Source: Streptococcus sp. HPH0090 (lineage in GTDB: Bacteria > Bacillota > Bacilli > Lactobacillales > Streptococcaceae). Taken from it: a DNA stretch of 64,000 nucleotides. Where the stretch lies: positions 558,001 to 622,000 of the forward strand of contig NZ_KE150464.1 of NCBI RefSeq assembly GCF_000411475.1, written 5' to 3'. Shown in pieces: positions 26,299-36,651 of this stretch. The notes beneath the pieces were generated by a model. The model searched no databases and was not told the origin of the DNA. It saw nothing but the letters and a program-made list of their open reading frames with translations. The number at the start of each line of letters is the position of its first letter. Positions within the stretch are counted from its first letter, which is position 1. The position numbers were made by a program, and so were the translations under genes.

Positions 26299-27297
26299 TT
26301 ATTCGATTACTTGACCAGCTTCTTTAAGAACTGATTCTGGAATAGTGATTCCAAGCTCTTGAGCAACTTTTTTGTTGATAACTGATTTACCAGTTGAGAA
26401 GACATTAACTGGTGTATCTGCAGGTTTTTCACCCTTCAAGACTTTGGCAATCATTTTACCAGTAGCCACACCAAGATCGTGTTGGTCCACAACAACTGAT
26501 GCCAAACCTCCAGCTTCTACCATGGCAGTTGCACTTGGATAGATTGGTTTTTTAGCTGTTTGGTTACTTGATACTACAGTTGAGAATGCTGACGCAATAG
26601 TGTTATCGATTGGAACCCAAATTGCATCAACTTTACCAGTCATAACGTTTACTGTTGAAGCAATTTCGTTCGTTGATGGAACTGCGAAAGTTTCTACTTT
26701 CAAACCTGCTTTTTCAGCGTAAGCTTTGAACTCTTCAACTTGTGATTTTGAGTTATCTTCACTACTTGAGTAAAGAGCTCCAACAGTCTTAACATCAGGA
26801 GTCAACGTTTTGATCAATTCAACCTGTTGTTCAGCAGGGTTGTGGTCAGATACCCCAGTGATGTTTCCACCTGGTTTTTCCAAGTTTTGTACAAGGTTAG
26901 CTCCAACTGGGTCTGTAATAGCTGCCATGATAACAGGTAGGTCTTTTGTTGCACTTGCTAGACCTTGAGCTGCAGGTGTCGCAATTCCGACAACAACATC
27001 ATTTCCATTTGACACCAATTGTTTACTCATTGTCGCAACCTTACTTTGGTCACCTTCAGAGTTCATAAAGTCGATTTTAACTTGGTCGCCTTTATAACCT
27101 TCTTCAGCAAGACCATCCTGGATTCCTTGGTAAATCAAGTCGAGCGATGGATGGCTGACAAATTGTAGGACACCAACTTTAGCTGTCTTGTTAGCTGTCT
27201 CTGTTTTAGTTTCTTGTTTCGTCAAGTTAGAGTAGACCAAGCTTCCTCCAACTACAAGTGCTAATGCTGCGATAATACCAATTAAACGTTTATTCAT
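26299..27297 (-). CDS. trpX: Tryptophan ABC transporter substrate-binding protein (TrpX)
   Basis: A 332-residue binding protein of the ABC_sub_bind/TrpX family. It starts MNKRLIGIIAALALVVGGSL with no cysteine, so it is not a lipoprotein. Instead it has an N-terminal hydrophobic anchor, followed by a Thr/Lys linker and the two-lobed domain (KVGVLQFVSHPSLDLIYQGI, IPVIMAAITDPVGANLV-like, VGALYSSSEDNSKSQVE). The start has AAGGAG upstream. It is first in the trpXYZ operon below a Trp T-box and a short leader ORF. Confidence 0.9.
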   Translation of the reverse strand: MNKRLIGIIAALALVVGGSLVYSNLTKQETKTETANKTAKVGVLQFVSHPSLDLIYQGIQDGLAEEGYKGDQVKIDFMNSEGDQSKVATMSKQLVSNGNDVVVGIATPAAQGLASATKDLPVIMAAITDPVGANLVQNLEKPGGNITGVSDHNPAEQQVELIKTLTPDVKTVGALYSSSEDNSKSQVEEFKAYAEKAGLKVETFAVPSTNEIASTVNVMTGKVDAIWVPIDNTIASAFSTVVSSNQTAKKPIYPSATAMVEAGGLASVVVDQHDLGVATGKMIAKVLKGEKPADTPVNVFSTGKSVINKKVAQELGITIPESVLKEAGQVIE

Positions 27298-27344
27298 ATC
27301 TATTTCTCCTTATTTTATTAAACTTAGTAATGTTCATTTCACTT

Positions 27345-27386
27345 TCAATATAACTTTACCAAGCGTCGCCATCGTTTGATTTCCAT
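27345..27386 (-). CDS. Possible Trp-containing leader peptide between the T-box and trpX
   Basis: A 13-codon ORF, MEIKRWRRLVKLY, begins nine bases after a perfect AGGAGG and ends 47 bases before the trpX ATG. It lies downstream of the T-box terminator, so it would be translated only on read-through transcripts. It contains one Trp codon and is strongly basic. No terminator-like hairpin is visible between it and trpX. It could be a regulatory leader, a translational enhancer or chance; the strong ribosome site is the main argument for reality. Confidence 0.45.
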   Translation of the reverse strand: MEIKRWRRLVKLY

Positions 27387-27405
27387 AATTTTTTTCCTCC
27401 TCATA

Positions 27406-27640
27406 GAAAAAGTCCTCACACAAAAAACTTGTGTGAGGACGTCGATGCGCGGTGCCACCTCAATTATAGGAACTTGTCCTATCACTCTTACTCGCTTCAC
27501 GAGTTGCACTGTAAGGTGTGCTCACCGAATTCTTATGATTTCAAATTCTTAATAACATCCAGCCCAATTTCATCATCTTCATCTGCCTGTTTTCACCAAC
27601 CACAGACTCGCTAGAAAAATTCGATGATTACTTTCTGAAT
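27406..27640 (-). promoter_or_regulatory. Tryptophan T-box riboswitch
   Basis: On the minus strand the T-box core reads GAGGTGGCACCGCG, followed by a terminator stem GTCCTCACACAA/TTGTGTGAGGAC and TTTTT. The antiterminator bulge is TGGC, pairing with tRNA ending GCCA, as expected for a G73 tRNA such as tRNA-Trp. In stem I a specifier-loop candidate GGGCTGG holds TGG followed by A. The long stem I has GGTGAAAACAGGC near its apex. Uncharged tRNA-Trp should prevent termination and turn on trpXYZ. The specifier assignment is inference from manual folding. Confidence 0.92.
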
Positions 27641-27646
27641 GCTTAA

Positions 27647-27674
27647 ATTATATCATTTTCCTAAAGCTTGTCAA
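27647..27674 (-). promoter_or_regulatory. Promoter of the T-box/trpXYZ operon
   Basis: Consensus TTGACA (27674-27669), a 16-base spacer and TGATATAAT (-10 at 27652-27647), just upstream of the T-box leader. Confidence 0.88.
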
Positions 27675-27740
27675 GGGTTTTCATGAATTATTTTTAAAAA
27701 TTACAAAAATTCCTACGGTTTTTGGAAAATGGGGCTTATA

Positions 27741-30566
27741 TCAACCTGAATTACGTAATCCTGTAGCAATTCCGTTAATAGTCGTATGAATTAATCTTTC
27801 TTCATCTGAGGATAGTTCACCACGACGTTGACGCTTAATTAACTCCAACTGGATATAGTTCAGAATGTTGAAATAAGGCATACGATAGTTTAGACTATCT
27901 TTCAAGTATGTATTTTCTGCCAAAAGTTCATCATATCCTTCGATGGCTAAAATAACGTTCTTGGTCAATTGCCATTCATCTAAGATAGTATAGAAGACTG
28001 CTTGTACTTCTTCACTTTCACATAGTTTAGCGTACTCAAAAGCAATGTTCATGTTAGATTTTGACAAAACCATATCTACGTTAGAGAGAAGAGACTGGAA
28101 GAATGGCCAGTTTTGATACATTTCTCTAAGCGTTTCGATATTTTTAGGATCCTGATCGATAAATTCCTTAAAGCTTGAACCCACTCCATACCAACCTGGG
28201 AACATAACACGACTTTGTGACCATGAGAATACCCAAGGGATGGCGCGTAGACCACCAATTTCAGTAATCGTTTTACGAGCTGCTGGACGAGACCCAATAT
28301 TGAAACTTGAGATAGCCTTGATTGGACTAGATTCAAAGAAATAATCATAGAAATGTTCATTTCCAAATACAAGCTCACGGTAGATATCGTAACTGCGTTC
28401 CACCACTTGATCCATGATAGCTTCATAGCGATTTGAAGTATTGGTATCGCTCTTCTTTTTAGTGATCATACGGTTGATAGCCGCTGAAACCAACATTTCA
28501 AGGTTATAGTAGGCTGCATCCTTGTTTCCGTATTTATTTCCGATAACTTCACCTTGTTCAGTCAATCGAATATGATCTTTGATTGATTTGAGCGGTTGAG
28601 AAGCAATGGCATCATAAGTTGGTCCACCACCACGGCCAACGGTACCACCACGACCATGGAAGAAGGTTACTTTGACTCCGTATTCATCACCAATAGCGGT
28701 CAATTGTTTTTGAGCCTTATAGAGTGTCCAACAAGATGAGAGATATCCACCATCTTTGTTACTATCAGAGTAGCCAAGCATGATTTCCTGGTAATTATCT
28801 CTAGAAGCAATCCACTTCTTAGCAAGTGGTAAAGAGAAATACTTTCTCATTGTTTCTTCAGAATGATCTAAGTCCTCAATCGTTTCAAAAAGAGGAACGA
28901 TTTGAACACGAGCTTTTTCAGCATCCACCAGACCGACTTCTTTGAGCATGATGGCCAATTCCAGCATATCAGATACGCTAGTTGCGTGAGAGATAATTGT
29001 TTGACGAATAACATCTTCTCCCAAACGATCTTTTAATTCACGAGCAGTTTGGAAAATAGCCAATTCTTTTTCGAGCAGTTCAGACTTCTCAGCATGAGTT
29101 GCAGACAAGATGCGAGGATCTTCTAACAATTCATGTAAAAGCAACTCGCACTTTTCATCTTCTGACAAATCGCTATAGTGGTCATTGATTCCAGCAGATG
29201 CTAACAATTCAGCAACACAGGCTTCGTGGACACTTGAGTCTTGACGCATATCAATTGATGCCAAGTAGAAACCGAAGACCTCAACTGCTTCTAGTAATTC
29301 TGCAAACTCACCAGTCAACAATGCTTCTGCTTTATTCTCAAGCAATGAATCCTTAATAACATTTAAATCATGCTTAAACTCTTCAATCGTTTCATAGTAG
29401 GGTGGGCGCTCATCTGCTAAGTCTTGGATAGCACCTGTAAGTCGGCTACTGATATAGTCTGTTATCTCTCCCTGTTGGTATCCTTGAGCACCAAGGAGAC
29501 GTTCAACATGATGTCGTTCATCTGCTGATGAACCAATAAGAGCCCACTCTTTTAAATTCAAAAGCGTTTGAATTAATTTAGATTGGATAAAGTGAAAAGC
29601 ACGACGGTAAGGTTCTTTTTCACGGAAGACAGATGTATCACTAGATTGCGCAGCCATTTCTTCAACAGCCTTGCTTGTTTTGGATAAATTAGTAGAAAGA
29701 GAGAAAGTTCGATAGAGACTAGAAATCTTGCTGATATAGTAGTTGAAGATGACTTCACTTTGAATGGTTGCTGAACGCATGAGAGTTTCGGCAGTTACAA
29801 ATGGATTACCATCACGGTCTCCACCAATCCACATTCCCATGGTGATAGGTTTTGCTTGTTTTAGGTCAATTCCCTGCTCTTTTGCAAGACGCTTATATTC
29901 TAACATTAGATTTGGTACAGCTTGTAGGAAAGAACTATTGTAATATTCCATCACGTTTGTGATTTCATTCGTTACTTTTAGTTTCTTCTCACGAATCATA
30001 TCCGTCTGCATGATAATCTCAATGTAGCGACGAAGATCATTATGCCATTTTTCTTTGTTAATAAGCCCCATTCTCACATCACGGTATTTACGCAAGAGAG
30101 TATGGATATGATTAGTCAAGTCCAGCATACTCTTACGTTGAACCTGAGTTGGATGGGCTGTTAATACTGGCACCACGTTCAGATGTTCAAGAATTTCAGC
30201 CGCATTTTCTTTTTCAGCAACCATTTCAATGGTTGTTGACAATTTACCAAGATAATCTTGATCAATATTGTTTAGATGGTTAATCTCATAAGCTAAGTCT
30301 ACGTCTTCGGAGATGTTAATCAAAAGTGGTAAAATAGAGAAATATCTGGAGATGTAGACCATTTCATCATTTGAAAGACTTCTCACTACCTTATCTAGTC
30401 CTTGATAGTCTAGATTTGATGATAGCTTCTTCAACTGCATAATCTTGTCAAAAGTCTCAGCAGGAAGCATATTTTTCGTGATATCTTCAAGTAAGTCTGT
30501 CAAGATTTGAACTTCTTCTTGGACTACAGTTTTGTTTCTGTTATTTTCTAGTTTTTGAAGAGACAT
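27741..30566 (-). CDS. ppc: Phosphoenolpyruvate carboxylase
   Basis: A 941-residue PEP carboxylase that makes oxaloacetate for aspartate-family synthesis. Conserved motifs: [12 protein letters not shown] (near 135, catalytic His), [35 protein letters not shown] (near 640) and SNIGSRPA-like [11 protein letters not shown], and the C-terminus [10 protein letters not shown]. It appears about 40 residues longer than the pneumococcal enzyme as I remember it. The extra sequence lies around residues 330-385 and includes a Gln/Gly/Tyr-rich stretch. The start follows AAGGAGAAAAAT. It is 23 bases downstream of nothing but upstream of ftsW in reverse order, i.e. ftsW follows ppc's 5' side. Confidence 0.97.
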   Translation of the reverse strand: MSLQKLENNRNKTVVQEEVQILTDLLEDITKNMLPAETFDKIMQLKKLSSNLDYQGLDKVVRSLSNDEMVYISRYFSILPLLINISEDVDLAYEINHLNNIDQDYLGKLSTTIEMVAEKENAAEILEHLNVVPVLTAHPTQVQRKSMLDLTNHIHTLLRKYRDVRMGLINKEKWHNDLRRYIEIIMQTDMIREKKLKVTNEITNVMEYYNSSFLQAVPNLMLEYKRLAKEQGIDLKQAKPITMGMWIGGDRDGNPFVTAETLMRSATIQSEVIFNYYISKISSLYRTFSLSTNLSKTSKAVEEMAAQSSDTSVFREKEPYRRAFHFIQSKLIQTLLNLKEWALIGSSADERHHVERLLGAQGYQQGEITDYISSRLTGAIQDLADERPPYYETIEEFKHDLNVIKDSLLENKAEALLTGEFAELLEAVEVFGFYLASIDMRQDSSVHEACVAELLASAGINDHYSDLSEDEKCELLLHELLEDPRILSATHAEKSELLEKELAIFQTARELKDRLGEDVIRQTIISHATSVSDMLELAIMLKEVGLVDAEKARVQIVPLFETIEDLDHSEETMRKYFSLPLAKKWIASRDNYQEIMLGYSDSNKDGGYLSSCWTLYKAQKQLTAIGDEYGVKVTFFHGRGGTVGRGGGPTYDAIASQPLKSIKDHIRLTEQGEVIGNKYGNKDAAYYNLEMLVSAAINRMITKKKSDTNTSNRYEAIMDQVVERSYDIYRELVFGNEHFYDYFFESSPIKAISSFNIGSRPAARKTITEIGGLRAIPWVFSWSQSRVMFPGWYGVGSSFKEFIDQDPKNIETLREMYQNWPFFQSLLSNVDMVLSKSNMNIAFEYAKLCESEEVQAVFYTILDEWQLTKNVILAIEGYDELLAENTYLKDSLNYRMPYFNILNYIQLELIKRQRRGELSSDEERLIHTTINGIATGLRNSG

Positions 30567-30589
30567 ATTTTTCTCCTTGTCACATTTTC

Positions 30590-31801
30590 TTAGAGTTGTG
30601 CTTCATATTCGCTGTATAGTTTTGCACGTTTTTCACTAGCATCGATATTTAACACAAAGGCGATAGCTACTGATAGAACCAGGAGACTATTCCCCCCTTG
30701 TGAAAGGAATGGGAAGGTTACACCTGTTGAAGGAATCAATCCTGAAATCCCTCCGATATTAACAAATACCTGAATTAAAATCATTCCACCAATACCGATT
30801 GCTACCATAGAGTTGAACGGATCTTTTGCTCGTACCCCCACTAAAATAATACGAAGAATTAGGAAGAATAATAGAGCTAAGATAAGACTGGCACCAACAA
30901 ATCCAAACTCTTCAATCACAATAGAGAAAACGAAGTCCGTGTGTGCCTCAGGTAGATAGCCTCGTTTTTCGATAGAGTTTCCTAATCCCAGTCCAAACCA
31001 TCCTCCATTTACCATAGCATAGTATGAATTTGCCAACTGGTGTCCTGCACCAGCGACATCATCAAAGGGATTAAAGAAAGCACTGAATCGTTTAGCTACG
31101 TATCCAAATACTGGAATCTTAGAAAACTTATCAACACCAACAAGCTTAATGGTTGTTAGAGAAACAAAGGATAAACTGGTCAATACTCCAAGAATAGTTG
31201 CAAACCATCGGTGAGCTATCCCACTAATTGAGTACATCAACAATGCTACCAAAAAGAGAATTGTAGCATTTCCAAGGTCAGGGAAAATAGCCAAACTACC
31301 AATCATGACTAGAAGTACAAATCGCCAATCGTTAAATGCTCTAGGAAACCATTGATTTTGAGTCAATACTTGGAAATCATAAACGGCAATTTCTTCTTGT
31401 TGTTTTGAAAAACGTTGAGCCAAGTACCAAATGATGATAATTTTCAAGTATTCCGCAGGTTGAACAGTAATAGGTCCTACTTTGATCCAACCGTATGCAC
31501 CATTGATGGGAATCCCAATCAAACGAGCTAAAGCTAGTAACACTAACTCAGCAAACATAACAATAAATAACAAACGTTCGTTTCGAAGAAAACCAAGTTT
31601 CAGCTTATAGATTACTGCAATAAGCAACAAACTAACAATCCAAAACAAGCCCTGATTTCGAACCAATTGAAAGGCGCTCTTACCCTCCTGAATCAAGGAT
31701 GCACTCGTTGTCGAATATACCACTATCAATCCCAGAACGGATAAGAGAATATAGGGCACTAAAATAGAGTAATTCAACAGGTGCCTTTTACTAATTTTCA
31801 T
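30590..31801 (-). CDS. ftsW: Cell division protein FtsW (SEDS glycosyltransferase)
   Basis: A 403-residue SEDS-family membrane protein with about ten TM segments. FtsW polymerises septal peptidoglycan from lipid II with PBP2x. Conserved segments include [45 protein letters not shown] and the catalytic-loop region [20 protein letters not shown], then [16 protein letters not shown]. It lies immediately upstream of ppc (23 bases apart), the usual ftsW-ppc arrangement of streptococci. RodA is the alternative SEDS member, but context favours FtsW. Confidence 0.93.
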   Translation of the reverse strand: MKISKRHLLNYSILVPYILLSVLGLIVVYSTTSASLIQEGKSAFQLVRNQGLFWIVSLLLIAVIYKLKLGFLRNERLLFIVMFAELVLLALARLIGIPINGAYGWIKVGPITVQPAEYLKIIIIWYLAQRFSKQQEEIAVYDFQVLTQNQWFPRAFNDWRFVLLVMIGSLAIFPDLGNATILFLVALLMYSISGIAHRWFATILGVLTSLSFVSLTTIKLVGVDKFSKIPVFGYVAKRFSAFFNPFDDVAGAGHQLANSYYAMVNGGWFGLGLGNSIEKRGYLPEAHTDFVFSIVIEEFGFVGASLILALLFFLILRIILVGVRAKDPFNSMVAIGIGGMILIQVFVNIGGISGLIPSTGVTFPFLSQGGNSLLVLSVAIAFVLNIDASEKRAKLYSEYEAQL

Positions 31802-31969
31802 ATTTCACCATCTACTAAATTTTTAATTTTCTATTAATTCTAGTTTTACATGCTATTATACCACTTTTTAGACTAGAAAAAAACTCTTATCCGTTAAAGC
31901 CTAGAATTTAAGCTTTTAGAATTCACAAACATTTATTTATATTTTGGGCTTTTAGCTAAGAAAACTCCA

Positions 31970-32008
31970 AAAAAACTCTACCTTTCAAGAGTAGAAAGAT
32001 AGAGTTTT
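31970..32008 (-). terminator. Terminator of prsA
   Basis: An imperfect stem AAAACTCTAcCTTTC / GAAAGaTAGAGTTTT followed on the minus strand by a T-rich stretch, immediately after the prsA stop codon. Confidence 0.8.
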
Positions 32009-32013
32009 CATCT

Positions 32014-33003
32014 TTAGTTTGAAGATGTTGTTGTCGTTTCAGTTGCAGTTGTGGTCGTTTCAGTTGCTGCTGATGTAGTTGTCGTTTGAGTTGTTGTATC
32101 ACTTTGGATGTACTGAGTAAAGATATTTTGGAAGGCTTGGTCTTTAACCTTGATATTTGCCGCCTGCAACTCTTTACTAATTACACCTTGAACAAAAGTA
32201 GCATCATTTTGTTTTTGAGTCAGGATAACTGTCTTCAATTTTTCTTTATAATCTTCCCAGTTAGAAGATTTTTCTGTTTTCTTGATCAATTTCACAATAT
32301 AGAAACTGTTTGAATAAGCTTGTGTACCCGGAGCTGTGATCACATCTGAGATTCCATCAACATTAAGGGCAAAGGCTGCTTTTTTAACAACATCTGGCAA
32401 TTCTGTTGATGCAGAGTCGAAGGTGATTTCACCACCATTTGCTTTTGCCTTTTCGTCAGTTGAATTATCCTTAGCCAATTGTGCAAAGTCTGCTCCAGAT
32501 TCTTGTGCTTTCGCAAGTACTTCCTTAGCCTTATCTTCACTGTCAAGTTTAATCACTTGAGCTGTAACTTCTGGTGTGTACTCATCGTAAGCTTTTTTGT
32601 AGTTCTCATCTGTCAATTCAGCTTCTGCAGCTTTTTTAACAGCATACTCAACCAATTTACTTGTACGAATTTGAGCCTTACGACTTTCAGCTGTCATACC
32701 AGCACGAGAAAGAACGATTTGATAGCTATCACCATATCTTTTTTGCTCTTCTGCTACCGCATCTTCTACTTCTTTATCACTTACTTCAGATCCATATTGT
32801 TTTTCAAAAACTTTTTGGATTGTCATATTGAGCAAGATTTGTTGAGCAGTTGGGTTGTTTTTCACTTCTTCATAAAATTGGTGCTCAGTGATGACATCAC
32901 CCTTCATACTGATGAGGTCAGCTCCTTGAGAGCTATTTGAACAAGCAGCCAATGTAGCTACTGATAACAAAGTGATGGCACCAGCCAATAATTTTTTCTT
33001 CAT
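32014..33003 (-). CDS. prsA: PrsA/PpmA-type foldase lipoprotein (parvulin PPIase)
   Basis: A 329-residue lipoprotein foldase. The signal peptide MKKKLLAGAITLLSVATLAAC has lipobox LAAC (Cys21). A chaperone-like N-domain leads to a parvulin PPIase domain (about 140-250: QVIKLDSEDKAKEVLAKAQ, DNSTDEKAKANGGEITFD). It assists folding of exported proteins at the membrane-wall interface; in pneumococcus it is called PpmA. The C-terminus is an unusually Thr-rich tail of about 30 residues with repeated TETTTTA. It follows the O-methyltransferase and pepF genes with its own promoter region. Confidence 0.94.
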   Translation of the reverse strand: MKKKLLAGAITLLSVATLAACSNSSQGADLISMKGDVITEHQFYEEVKNNPTAQQILLNMTIQKVFEKQYGSEVSDKEVEDAVAEEQKRYGDSYQIVLSRAGMTAESRKAQIRTSKLVEYAVKKAAEAELTDENYKKAYDEYTPEVTAQVIKLDSEDKAKEVLAKAQESGADFAQLAKDNSTDEKAKANGGEITFDSASTELPDVVKKAAFALNVDGISDVITAPGTQAYSNSFYIVKLIKKTEKSSNWEDYKEKLKTVILTQKQNDATFVQGVISKELQAANIKVKDQAFQNIFTQYIQSDTTTQTTTTSAATETTTTATETTTTSSN

Positions 33004-33077
33004 GTTTACTCCTTTTTATACACTAGATAAATGTTTACCTTATCTATTTTACTAAATTGTCTTAAAAATATCTGAAA

Positions 33078-33791
33078 TTAATCAACATCAGGCAGTACTA
33101 TTTCTGCTTGATTCTTTCTTAGCATCAAGATTCCATCTCCAAGAGGAACTAGACTAGCTGTTAATCCCGGATTGTTTAGAGTTGCGTCAAATAGTCTTTG
33201 CAAACCACGATAAATGGTTCGTTGCCCGCGTCGGACTTCCATAATATCCTTAGCAATGTCTCCACCTTGGAAAATATCATCCAAGACAACTACTCCACCA
33301 ACCTCAAGGTGTTTTAGGATTTCTGGCAAAAATACGATGTATTTGGATTTTGCAGAATCCATAAAAACAAAATCATAGGTCTCTGTCAATGTTGACAAAA
33401 CGTCTACCGCATCGCCTTCCAAAAGAGTGATTTGTTGGCGATTATCAAACTTGGCAAAATTTTCCTTGGCAAAACCAATCATTTCAGGATTTCTGTCAAT
33501 GGTTGTAATTTTAGCCTCTGGGGCATGTTGAGCCATCAAAAGTGCCGAAAAGCCAATTGCCGTTCCAATTTCTAAAATACTTTTTGGTTGAATTGTTTCC
33601 ATTAGGAAACGGAAATAGGCGACTGTTTCATGAGGAATGATAGGAATATTCTCCTTGCGAGCAAAGTTTTCTAGTTCTTTTAAAGAACCAGTCACCTGCT
33701 CTTGTCTGTGGCGCATAAATTCCACAATCTCATCCTTAACAACAGGCCGTCGCATGTTATGGTTAGCATTTTTACTGTATGACTCAACCAT
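33078..33791 (-). CDS. O-methyltransferase family protein
   Basis: A 237-residue SAM-dependent methyltransferase of the caffeoyl-CoA/catechol O-methyltransferase type. Motif I is ILEIGTAIGFSALLMA (near residue 75). TIDRNPEMIGFAKENF binds the SAM ribose, and DFVFMDSAKSKY and VVLDDIFQGG contain metal-binding acidic residues. The bacterial substrate is unknown; TrmR-like tRNA 5-hydroxyuridine methylation is plausible because TrmR belongs to this family. The ATG lies one base past the pepF stop (TAAAATG), so translation probably reinitiates. Confidence 0.87.
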   Translation of the reverse strand: MVESYSKNANHNMRRPVVKDEIVEFMRHRQEQVTGSLKELENFARKENIPIIPHETVAYFRFLMETIQPKSILEIGTAIGFSALLMAQHAPEAKITTIDRNPEMIGFAKENFAKFDNRQQITLLEGDAVDVLSTLTETYDFVFMDSAKSKYIVFLPEILKHLEVGGVVVLDDIFQGGDIAKDIMEVRRGQRTIYRGLQRLFDATLNNPGLTASLVPLGDGILMLRKNQAEIVLPDVD

Positions 33792-33792
33792 T

Positions 33793-35595
33793 TTATGCTA
33801 ATCCTAGTTTTTCAACAAGGGCTTCGAACTCATCCAAACGGCGTTCAAAGACTGCAAAGGCATCATTAAGATAGTCTTCTTTTTCCATATCAACACCAGC
33901 TTTTCGCATGATATTTAGAGGATAGTCTGACTTCCCAGCCTTGAGGTAATCAATATAACGGTCACGATCATCTTGACTACCGTGAACAATCTTTTCAGCC
34001 AAGGCCGAAGCTGCTGCAAAGCCTGTTGAATATTGATATACATAGTAATTATAGTAGAAATGAGGGATACGAGCCCACTCGTACTGAATTTGAGGATTGT
34101 CTTCCTTGCTCAAGCCATAATATTCTTGGTTCAAGTCAGCATAGAGATTGTTTAAGAACTCGCTTGTCAAGACTTCACCATTTTGATCGGCTTGGTGAAT
34201 AGCATGTTCAAATTCAGCAAATTGAGTTTGGCGGAACACTGTTCCACGGAAACCATCCAAGAAGTTGTTGAGAATAGCAAAGCGTGTTGCGTCATCTTGA
34301 ACTTCTTGCAATAATTTTTCAGTTAAGATATTTTCATTGGTTGTTGAAGCAATTTCTGCCAAGAAGATTGAGTAATCTCCGTATACATAAGGTTGTGTTT
34401 CACGCGTGTAGCTAGAATGCATACTATGACCTGTCTCATGTACGAGAGTAAAGAGATTATCGAGATTATCCTGCCAGTTAAGAAGCATGAAGGCGTTAGT
34501 ATCGTAGGAACCACCAGAGTATGCACCTGAACGCTTGCCTTGATTTTCATACACATCAATCCAACGTTCGCTAAAGGCGCGTTTAACACGACTCAAGTAA
34601 TCCTCACCAAGAACAGCTAAAGCTTCCTCTGCCTTCTTCAAGGCTTCCTCATAAGTAAAGCTGTATTCTACTGAAGACAATGGTGTATAGACATCGTACA
34701 TTTTAAGGTCTGGAATACCCAAGATTTTTGAACGAAGTGAGAGATAACGATGCAATAATGGCAAATGCTTACGAACAGCAGATACTAAGTTGTCATAGAC
34801 ACTTTCTGGAACAAAGTTGGCCGCAAGAGCAGCTTCACGCGCACTCTTATAGTTACGAACCTTAGCTCGATAGTTTTGTACTTTGACATTGGTCTGTAGT
34901 GTTTTAGCGTAAGTGTGCTGGTATTGCTCATAGGTAGAGTATAGGGCTTCATATGCACCACGACGAACCTCACGGTTCTTAGATTCTACTAAGCGCATAT
35001 AGACACCGTGTGACAACTGCACTTCATTTCCATCTTCATCTTTAACTAGTGGAAAGACGATATCTGCATTATCTAAGATAGCGAAAGTTTCACTAGCAGC
35101 ACCAAAGATTTCACCAGCACCTGCTAACAACTCTTCTTCACGTTGTGAAAGGACATGTTCCTTATTTTGCAAGAGTTTATCAAAGAAGTGTTTATAAGGC
35201 TGGAGTTTTGGTTCTTCTGCTAAAAAGTTTTGATACTGCTCTTCAGTAATTGCCATAAATTCTGGCTCATAGAAAGAGAATACCTGGTCGAGTTGACTAT
35301 AAAGAGTCATTGCCTTTGCATAGTATTCTTGATATTTAGCAACTCGTGTATCCTGGTCGTTTTTCATATGAGCGTAGACATAGAGTTTTTCAAGACGACG
35401 GCTCAAATCCAAATAACGCTCTGTAATATTTAATAGGCTCTCTGCACTATCCAAAAGATGTCCCTCAAGGCTAGCTGTTTCTTTTGTATCCTCGGTTAAT
35501 AGAGCTAATTCTTCTTCCCATTTTTGGTCTGTTTCAAAGATCGTTGATAGATCCCATGTATCTTTTTCATTGATTTCATTTCGTTGTAATACCAT
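33793..35595 (-). CDS. pepF: Oligoendopeptidase F (M3 family)
   Basis: A 600-residue cytoplasmic zinc metallopeptidase of family M3B that cleaves oligopeptides of roughly 7-17 residues. The zinc motif HETGHSMHS lies near residue 390, with the downstream Glu in [12 protein letters not shown]. The C-terminal helical region ends [13 protein letters not shown]. The start follows GGAGGAAATTT. Lies 18 bases downstream of coiA, in the conserved coiA-pepF-O-methyltransferase-prsA order of streptococci. Confidence 0.95.
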   Translation of the reverse strand: MVLQRNEINEKDTWDLSTIFETDQKWEEELALLTEDTKETASLEGHLLDSAESLLNITERYLDLSRRLEKLYVYAHMKNDQDTRVAKYQEYYAKAMTLYSQLDQVFSFYEPEFMAITEEQYQNFLAEEPKLQPYKHFFDKLLQNKEHVLSQREEELLAGAGEIFGAASETFAILDNADIVFPLVKDEDGNEVQLSHGVYMRLVESKNREVRRGAYEALYSTYEQYQHTYAKTLQTNVKVQNYRAKVRNYKSAREAALAANFVPESVYDNLVSAVRKHLPLLHRYLSLRSKILGIPDLKMYDVYTPLSSVEYSFTYEEALKKAEEALAVLGEDYLSRVKRAFSERWIDVYENQGKRSGAYSGGSYDTNAFMLLNWQDNLDNLFTLVHETGHSMHSSYTRETQPYVYGDYSIFLAEIASTTNENILTEKLLQEVQDDATRFAILNNFLDGFRGTVFRQTQFAEFEHAIHQADQNGEVLTSEFLNNLYADLNQEYYGLSKEDNPQIQYEWARIPHFYYNYYVYQYSTGFAAASALAEKIVHGSQDDRDRYIDYLKAGKSDYPLNIMRKAGVDMEKEDYLNDAFAVFERRLDEFEALVEKLGLA

Positions 35596-35613
35596 AAATT
35601 TCCTCCATCCTTT

Positions 35614-36570
35614 CTATTTTACCATATTTTTCGAGAAATAATGCTGATAAAAGGCAGGTGGATAGAGCTTTTGTTGCTGATTTTGTGAATTCAGTTCATA
35701 ATAAGCCTGAAAGTTGCGGTAGTAATCATATAGATTTTGACTTATCTGACAAAAATGACCATATTCTATCGGCCTTACTTGGGGATACCAGTCTTGAGTC
35801 TTCAAATTTAATAGGTTTTCTCCTCTCAAGTAAGCTTGGGCTTGTTGTTTCATCCAATAGGGGTTTTGATAGTAAAGCTGTTTTTGAATGTAATAACAAA
35901 TATCTCTGTCTTGCTCAACTGAAAAAGAAATCAGGTTTCGTTGTTGATAAGGAGTCCGTAATATTTCTAGAAGATTCCCTTTGCCATAAGAAAATTCCTT
36001 GACCTGATAATGAAGTTTTCCTTTCAAATCTTGGTGGAGTAAGTACTTAAGTCTCAAAACTCGTCTTTTATGGTCTAACTCCCAAATATGAAAGCCCATG
36101 TTATTACTGAAATAAAGAAAATCTCTCTGAAGTTGAGTTAGTCGCTCTTTTATCCATAGTTTTTCTCCAAGTAACCACAAAACTTGAATACCGAGACTTC
36201 GATAACCATTGCTTCTCTCCCTTAAAAGGTCACAAGAAATTGGACTACACTGAACTTCTAGGGCTAGTTGTTTATTGACAAAGATATCAGCAATTTGCTT
36301 CAGTTCAGGTATCGGATATTCCATTTCAACCTCATCATTCTTCTTAGCCCAATAAAACAATTGCTCCTTGTTTTCCAGGTGTTCTGGTCCTTCATTTTCA
36401 TGGAAAAAATCACATTTTTTTAGACTTTCATGAGCAAAATGCGTTCGTACATTTTTCCCTTTTCTCAAGCGAACACGTGCTCCACAAGCTGGGCAATAAT
36501 AAGTTTGTTTCTTTACTTCATCCCCTAAAGCGCTGATTAAATTCCCATTTTTATCCCTCGCTAGAAACAT
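35614..36570 (-). CDS. coiA: Competence protein CoiA
   Basis: A 318-residue late-competence protein needed for DNA processing during transformation. The N-terminus has a zinc-ribbon-like CPACGARVRLRKGKNVRTHFAH, with C(X)2C plus His residues. Next comes a nuclease-like core (KQIADIFVNKQLALEVQCS) in which the D...E.Q pattern fits a PD-(D/E)xK fold. The start at 36570 follows AAAGGAGG; an upstream in-frame start at 36627 is rejected. A SigX cin-box lies 20 bases upstream, so expression should be confined to competence. Confidence 0.93.
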   Translation of the reverse strand: MFLARDKNGNLISALGDEVKKQTYYCPACGARVRLRKGKNVRTHFAHESLKKCDFFHENEGPEHLENKEQLFYWAKKNDEVEMEYPIPELKQIADIFVNKQLALEVQCSPISCDLLRERSNGYRSLGIQVLWLLGEKLWIKERLTQLQRDFLYFSNNMGFHIWELDHKRRVLRLKYLLHQDLKGKLHYQVKEFSYGKGNLLEILRTPYQQRNLISFSVEQDRDICYYIQKQLYYQNPYWMKQQAQAYLRGENLLNLKTQDWYPQVRPIEYGHFCQISQNLYDYYRNFQAYYELNSQNQQQKLYPPAFYQHYFSKNMVK

Positions 36571-36590
36571 AGAGACCTCCTTTTCTATTC

Positions 36591-36598
36591 CATTCGAA
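36591..36598 (-). promoter_or_regulatory. SigX (ComX) cin-box / combox of coiA
   Basis: TTCGAATG on the minus strand with an upstream T/C-rich tract, resembling the streptococcal SigX -10 element TACGAATA. It ends 20 bases from the coiA ATG. Two deviations from consensus lower confidence; gene identity supports it. Confidence 0.75.
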
Positions 36599-36604
36599 AA
36601 GAAG

Positions 36605-36633
36605 AAAAAAAAGGCTGATAGATTCAACCTTTT
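36605..36633 (-). terminator. Terminator between the CARF nuclease gene and coiA
   Basis: Stem AAAAGG-TGA/TCA-CCTTTT with one mismatch and loop TAGAT, followed on the minus strand by eight T residues. It separates the CARF nuclease gene from the SigX promoter of coiA. Confidence 0.78.
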
Positions 36634-36651
36634 ATACTATATAATTCTCAA

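Noticed and set aside
27429..27614. Plus-strand ORF upstream of trpX
   Set aside because: It lies fully within the antisense of the tryptophan T-box and has no initiation signals.
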